Assembly: GCA_015501605.1 (NCBI GenBank) | Contig: JADNRZ010000006.1 | Coordinates: 1,922,001 to 1,986,000, forward strand | Length of the DNA stretch: 64,000 bases | Source: Panaeolus papilionaceus | Taxonomy: Eukaryota > Basidiomycota > Agaricomycetes > Agaricales | Direction of reading: 5' to 3' | In this document: positions 58,797-64,000 of the stretch, piece after piece | Numbering within the stretch: the first letter of the stretch is position 1 | Layout: each line of letters opens with the position of its first letter | Translations under genes and position numbers: made by a program | Notes under the pieces: model-generated | What the model was told of the DNA's origin: nothing | The model's database searches: none | Seen by the model: the letters and a program-made list of their open reading frames with translations, nothing else

Positions 58797-60002
58797 ATGT
58801 TCGGGCAACGCCACCTTACATTCCTTCTAGTCTGCCTCGCGCAGCTGTCCAGCTTGGGCGCCCAAGCTCATATTCTTGAGCGAGGGCGCATTGGTTGTGG
58901 CACTATCGCCCCACCCCTGTCAGTTCGAAACGTCACGGAAACCTACTTCCAGGCGAACAACCCAGTCCCCGCCACCCAGGCTCTAGCCAGGTTGCGTCCA
59001 ACTAGTATCAAAGTTTACTTTAACATCATTTCCGCGGATGAAACGCGTGAAGGGGGCAATGTCCCGTGAGTTCAGGCTGTTCGTAAAATGCGCCTCTTAC
59101 TAACTTGTTTTGGAATCAACCAGAGACTCGTTTATCCACGAACAGATGAAGGTCTTGAACAAGGATTTCACGCGTGGAGGGTTGAGGTTTGACCTCCAGG
59201 CCATCAAGCGGGTGGTCAACGAGACCTGGTATCACAGGGTCTCCTATGACACCATCGAGAATACTGAGATGAAGGAAGCCCTCCGTATCGGAGGTCCTGA
59301 GACCTTGAACATTTATACCGTCGGGTGCGTATCGGAATAAGATCCATTGCTCCCAAAATGGTCCACTCAAACCACACCTTCCTTCAACGCATAGCTTTAC
59401 TCAAGCCGGTGGTCTGTTGGGATATGCTACATTCCCCTCTGACTACAAGCGTCTGCCCAAAGATGACGGTGTCGGTAAGCACTGGTACATTTGCACTTGC
59501 ACTCACCCGCCGACTTTTTGTATTCTTTCAAGTCCTTCTCACTGAAAGCTTGCCCGGAGGACTTGCCACCGACTTCAACCTCGGAAGGGTGTGTACCGCT
59601 TACTTCGGAGCTCTGTTGTAGTGTTAACTGTTGTTTCTCTCCAGACCTTGACTCACGAAGTCGGACACTGGGTCGGTCTCTACCATACCTTCCAAACCGA
59701 TAGCGGTATGGATGAGTGCGACCGCAAGGGCAGGGGCGACTATGTCTTTGACACTCCCCTTGAGAATGGACCCGCCTCCGGATGCCCCATTGGCCGTGAC
59801 AGCTGCCCCGACGATAGGGGTCGTGATCCTATCGGTACGTCCACCTTGTTCGCTTTGCATCTAAGCAATCTAACTTATAATTCGATTCACTCTAGCCAAC
59901 TTCATGGACTATAGCCAGGACTCCTGCATGAACGAGTTCACCCGAGGACAGACCCTCAGGCTCAGAGGCCAGATCGCTCTCTACAGGAGGATCTGGTTCT
60001 GA
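58797..60002 (+). CDS. Secreted M43-type zinc metalloprotease, copy 3
   Basis: Six exons: 58797-59065, 59124-59324, 59395-59474, 59533-59588, 59645-59834 and 59896-60002, giving 300 residues. A signal peptide ([19 protein letters not shown]) is followed by a propeptide-like segment with the cysteine GCGT, then the zinc motif [11 protein letters not shown], Cys pairs ([17 protein letters not shown]) and the Met-turn [10 protein letters not shown]. It lacks the intron that follows the signal peptide in the other members. The frame is open upstream of 58797, but only this ATG starts a signal peptide. Confidence 0.9.
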
Positions 60003-60914
60003 GTGTTGTCAAGTTCACCCATCCATTCGATAGGACCCTATTTACGAATGCAAAAACGGATCTAACACATTTTTGTCCCCCGTTTATGGGTAAATCTACG
60101 AAGATATTTTATTCCTATATAATAAACTCTGTCGCAGAGGACTCTTCGAGAAGTAATCTACAGCACCTTAGGAGACGAGATTGCTACACATACCTCAATA
60201 TTATCCACATACAACGACGCTCGAGAATCCCGCATTGTTCCACTTGAGAGTCAAATCTGAGTTGAATCTTGATTCTTCATCGAATGACGGCCATGGGAAC
60301 AATAAGAGCAAATAGAAACCACACTCCGCCTGCCAGCGCTAGTCTGAAGAGTCACTGTTAGTCACTATTACAGACCCCTAAATCGAGGCAGTTAGTCTAA
60401 AATATTCGATGAGTGCAATAGGGCACATGTTCTGCCTCGTTTACTTTCATTTACGTGGGTTTATGCGATTAGAAACGTTCCAGCTCACTTCGATGCTCTA
60501 TTTCGCATCATGGGCCATTGTTGTTAGAGGCGTTCTCATCACCTTTCCACGCGCTCCTTCCGTATTCACTTTAGCGCAATGATCCCTAGTCCAATCAACC
60601 TGTTCATTTCCTTTATCTCATTAAATTTCTCGTATACTGCAATAGAAAAAGTGATTGGGATTGATTTTATAACGGTCTTCTAGCACAGATCATCATCACC
60701 CTTTCATGCAGGAGGATACGCAACCCTCAGACTCTGCTACACAATGTTCTGCACTTGCAAATGTCCCCCCATTCCTTCAAAACCGAATGGTGGCGAGCAC
60801 AAATCGGCTCCGCCGAGCGACACTAAAAATTACACGAGGCGAAGAAAAGGTATAAATAAGACGCACGAAGACATCAGAAACTCATCGTTCAATTCCTCAG
60901 AACGCATTCGAAAG
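60003..60914. promoter_or_regulatory. Intergenic with TATA box of copy 4
   Basis: TATAAATA at 60851-60858, 57 bases before the start codon. Nothing else recognised. Confidence 0.45.
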
Positions 60915-62168
60915 ATGTTCAGCTCTGCCTTGCGCTTTACCACCCTCGCTCTCGCATTCGTTTCTCCCTTGATCTTCATCGGAGGCGCGTCCGCCGCTAC
61001 CATCGAGTTCGTCTCATTTTCTATTGATTGGGCATGGCTTACTTCATGTTTATAGTGTTGATCGTTGCGGTGCCATTGCGCCCACTGGTCAAGAAAGAGA
61101 CAGGATCGAGGATTCCATCAGGGCCCATCGTGACAACCATAACGGCACCAGGATGGGACCCGTTACTCTGAATGTCTTTTTCCACGTCATCTCAGAAGAC
61201 GCTACCAGGCAAGGTGGAAATATCCCGTACGTCGTGTCCTGGTATACCATCTTATTACTCAAGCTGAGGGCCTGGATTTCAGTGACACCATGATTCAACA
61301 ACAAGTCGCCGTCTTGAATAATGATTACAGGGCCACTGGTGTCAGCTTCAGAATTGTTGGTGTCGACCGCACAGTCAACTCGGCCTGGTATCGCAGGGTC
61401 TACCATGGAAATGCTGAGACGGTTCAGATGACCAACGCCCTCAGAAGAGGCGGCCCAGCTGACTTGAACATCTACACTGTTGGGTACGTTTCTATAAGCT
61501 TCGGTATCTTTGAAACTTCATTCGGCCACTGTTTTGACCATTACACAATTCTAGATTTAAAGAACTTCCCCCTAACACCCCTTCTCTCCTGGGATATGCC
61601 ACATTCCCATGGTACTATGCAAGCCAACCGCAAGTTGATGGCGTTTGTAAGTACTTCAACTTAGGGGCACAATCTCATCTCATGGTTTACTTTATGAACA
61701 GTTATTATTCCTGAAAGCCTCCCCAGTGGTACAGCGTCGCCTTACAACCTTGGCAAGGTATGAGATATAATTTCACTACCTTCTGTCGCCCATGGACCTC
61801 AACGAGCACTTCTGACACCCATTTAAAACAGACCGCTACTCACGAAGTCGGACATTGGGTCGGCCTATACCATACTTTCCAAGGTGGCTGCAGCTCCCCA
61901 GGAGATTATGTTGATGATACCCCGTTCGAGGCCAGCGCTGCCTTCGGTTGCCAATCCGGCCGTGATACTTGCTCCCAGCCTGGCGTTGACCCCATCCGTG
62001 AGTGTAGCATTTAGACGTAAAGAACCTTTAGCGGCTACTGACATTCTCCTATTTCATTCAGACAACTTCATGGATTACTCTGACGACGCCTGCTTGACCG
62101 AATTTTCCTTTGGTCAAAGTAAGAGACTCCGCCTTGCCATGAACCAGTTCCGCAGTGTCCCGATGTAA
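60915..62168 (+). CDS. Secreted M43-type zinc metalloprotease, copy 4
   Basis: Seven exons: 60915-61006, 61056-61226, 61283-61483, 61555-61646, 61702-61757, 61832-61997 and 62062-62168, giving 294 residues. A signal peptide ([20 protein letters not shown]) is followed by DRCGAIAP at the mature start, then the zinc motif [11 protein letters not shown], the Cys pattern GCQSGRDTC and the Met-turn [10 protein letters not shown]. Exon lengths (201, 92, 56, 107) match the other members, showing one ancestral structure. The loop after the zinc site is shorter (GGCSSPGDY). Confidence 0.9.
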
Positions 62169-63849
62169 AGAGTCGAGCCGCATCCTAACTCCCTCTTCGG
62201 ATGACCCCAGTCTTACTCATAATCATCCCAGTGAGGCAGCCCGAGTTGTTACGAATCTTCATGAAATACTTCATTCTATGTACATCCTTCATTTTCAGTG
62301 TCTGTGTTCTCTGTATTATACCTTGTTGTTCAACGGTATCCGGTACCTCGATTCAATTCGATTTGTAAAGCCGCCATGATAAGCGACCTGAGTCCAAATG
62401 CTTTTCTGCTCAACCAATGGATGCACAGGCTAACATCCACTCGAGGTGTGGCTGTGTCCTTCAAGCTTGACTTACAAAGATCTGGCCCACCTTGAATCGA
62501 TAAACATATGAGGATCCAGCATCATGGTGCTTCACGAGTGCAGATTCGTCGATCAAACGAAGGCTTGACACCTTCTGCGAGGTGGCTCTGTGTATCTCAA
62601 CAAAGTCCAATCCCAGGCTGCGTAGTGAACAGCGTCTGAAGGCACTTGAGAACCGATCCGACAGTTGTCTCTTCTTATAACCACAGAAGCATGGTGGGCA
62701 TGAGGAACATAGTCCCGCTCATCAGGTGCATGTTTACCACTTACCACTTTCCCTTTCCCTTTCGAATGACGGCGCTATGCGTGCAGCGGTTCTCGAAGCA
62801 AATTTCTCACAGATTGATGCGGAAAGCGCTTAATAGCAGTCTATTAGTCTTAGCGCGGGCATAGCTGTCCCGTTATGATCCGGAGGCATGTACCCGATAG
62901 CGTCTTAGTGGATCTTAGTAGGTCGAGAACTATACTCTACTAAGAGTTGCTAAGCCTAGTACGTCTGAACATAGATGTATAGGATTCCATGGAACTCCGA
63001 GGCAGTGGCACTGGTTATCAGCAATTGGGACAATCAGATAAAATACATAAAATCAATCTGTGGCGTCCCGCTATAGGCATAATTTCAAGGCAATGACGAT
63101 ATCCTTGAAAGCGCAGATCTGCGTTGTCACCAGCAAAAAGCGGTAGATAATGCAAAGAACATATTCTGTGGCTTATACTAGACTATACGTCTCACATCCC
63201 AACTACATATAACTATCTATTCAGGCAGATGCAGGCCTACGTTCATGAGCTGAAGCACGGTTTCTAACAGGAGCACACGGCGATCCGAGCGCCAAGCACA
63301 ATGCATCACAACCACGCGCTCAGAGAGTAATGCGGTCAGCAACACAGCAAATGCCATGCGTATCCTCGCGAACATAACCACAAACCAGCCCAACCCGCTC
63401 TAATCTAAGCGAATCCAAGTTTCAAACCACGTTATCCCATCGGTGGGATGCATGGCGACTTCTATCCTCCATATGATACATCGTCAACGCCCGTTACCTA
63501 ATATGTTTCTTGGACAGGTATGAATGAAGCATAAAGCCGACTGAACATGTTTAATTTTACTGGTTGAGGTGAGAACGCCGGGTGTCAAACTGTTTATTAT
63601 CGAATTGATATGTTAATGTTTTGATGCCGTGCTGGGTTTCCGGAGTGAGGATGTGCCTAAGCACAGAGCCACTTGACTTTTCACGCTGATTTCAGGCATA
63701 GGGTCCTGTTATATGTAGATAGGGTCGACTTCGTATTACGCCCACGTCGCATATAAAAGCATCTATGGGCTCATGATGTGCCTTTCATTAACTCTTCCCG
63801 GATCCCCTTATCCTTTACCTGGTTTCCTTCATTCCGTGGTCCTTCGTCA
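62169..63849. other. Long intergenic stretch with TATA box near its end
   Basis: No gene recognised over 1.6 kb. TATAAAA at 63752-63758 precedes the next gene by about 92 bases. Confidence 0.4.
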
Positions 63850-64000
63850 ATGCCCCATCTCTCATTCCTCCTCTCATTCCTTCTCCTCGTTCCCGCACTG
63901 CAAAGTGCTGTTGCGCAAGGATTGTACGCCCTATGGCTCAACTCCACAAAAGCATCTTATCCTGATATATATATATGTTTTCAGCACCCGTTGCTCAACG
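63850..64000 (+). CDS. Truncated gene start, probably another M43-type metalloprotease
   Basis: Exon 1 is 63850-63923 and encodes a signal peptide (SFLLSFLLLVPALQSAVA). A GT-AG intron follows, and 16 bases of exon 2 begin at 63985 (TRCS). A phase-2 intron directly after the signal peptide, then a cysteine, is the pattern of the M43 copies upstream; together with its position at the end of that cluster this suggests a fifth member. The catalytic part lies outside the window. Confidence 0.5.
   Translation, partial: MPHLSFLLSFLLLVPALQSAVAQGLYALWLNSTKASYPDIYICFQHPLLN

Overview
The window looks like nuclear DNA of an agaricomycete mushroom (Basidiomycota). Genes are dense and split by many 45-70 nt GT-AG introns. 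There is a lineage-type family of F-box-like proteins beginning with the LPxELERxIFE motif, and secreted enzymes carrying fungal-type CBM1 cellulose-binding modules. All exon joins below were worked out by hand from splice signals, frame and paralog comparison; no search was run.

Layout. 0-16 kb: five of seven members of the F-box-like family, interspersed with a proline-rich membrane protein, a single-pass PPSY-motif protein with a decayed duplicate, a double-domain GFA-type zinc protein and an ER FKBP. 16.5-22 kb: malate synthase and GET1, both on the minus strand. 22.4-29.4 kb: a dispersed repeat, a dead M43 metalloprotease, two more F-box-like genes and a second GFA gene. 30-43.5 kb: a classical F-box protein, a GPI-type surface protein, an NKAP-like splicing protein, a CE1 esterase with a CBM1, a coiled-coil protein and a pathogen-related-protein homolog. 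43.7-48.3 kb: an intact M43 metalloprotease and the lysyl-tRNA synthetase. 48.6-56.6 kb: six tandem minus-strand genes for small secreted CBM1-only proteins, one carrying a 2.4-kb rolling-circle-type insertion in its first intron. 58.8-64 kb: two complete and one truncated M43 metalloprotease genes.

How it fits together. Housekeeping genes (malate synthase, GET1, FKBP, NKAP, lysyl-tRNA synthetase) sit between rapidly duplicating families. Three secreted families suggest lignocellulose- or host-facing biology: M43 proteases, CBM1-only proteins and the CE1-CBM1 esterase. Duplication is often inverted: F-box-like copies at 15 and 25 kb, GFA/F-box-like blocks at 6-9 and 27-29 kb, and M43 copies at 23 and 44 kb.

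The least conventional items are (i) the CBM1-only cluster, whose members keep an extra cysteine on each side of the CBM1; (ii) the head-to-tail element pair in the intron of one of them; and (iii) an array inside that element in which hairpin stems vary in sequence but stay self-complementary.
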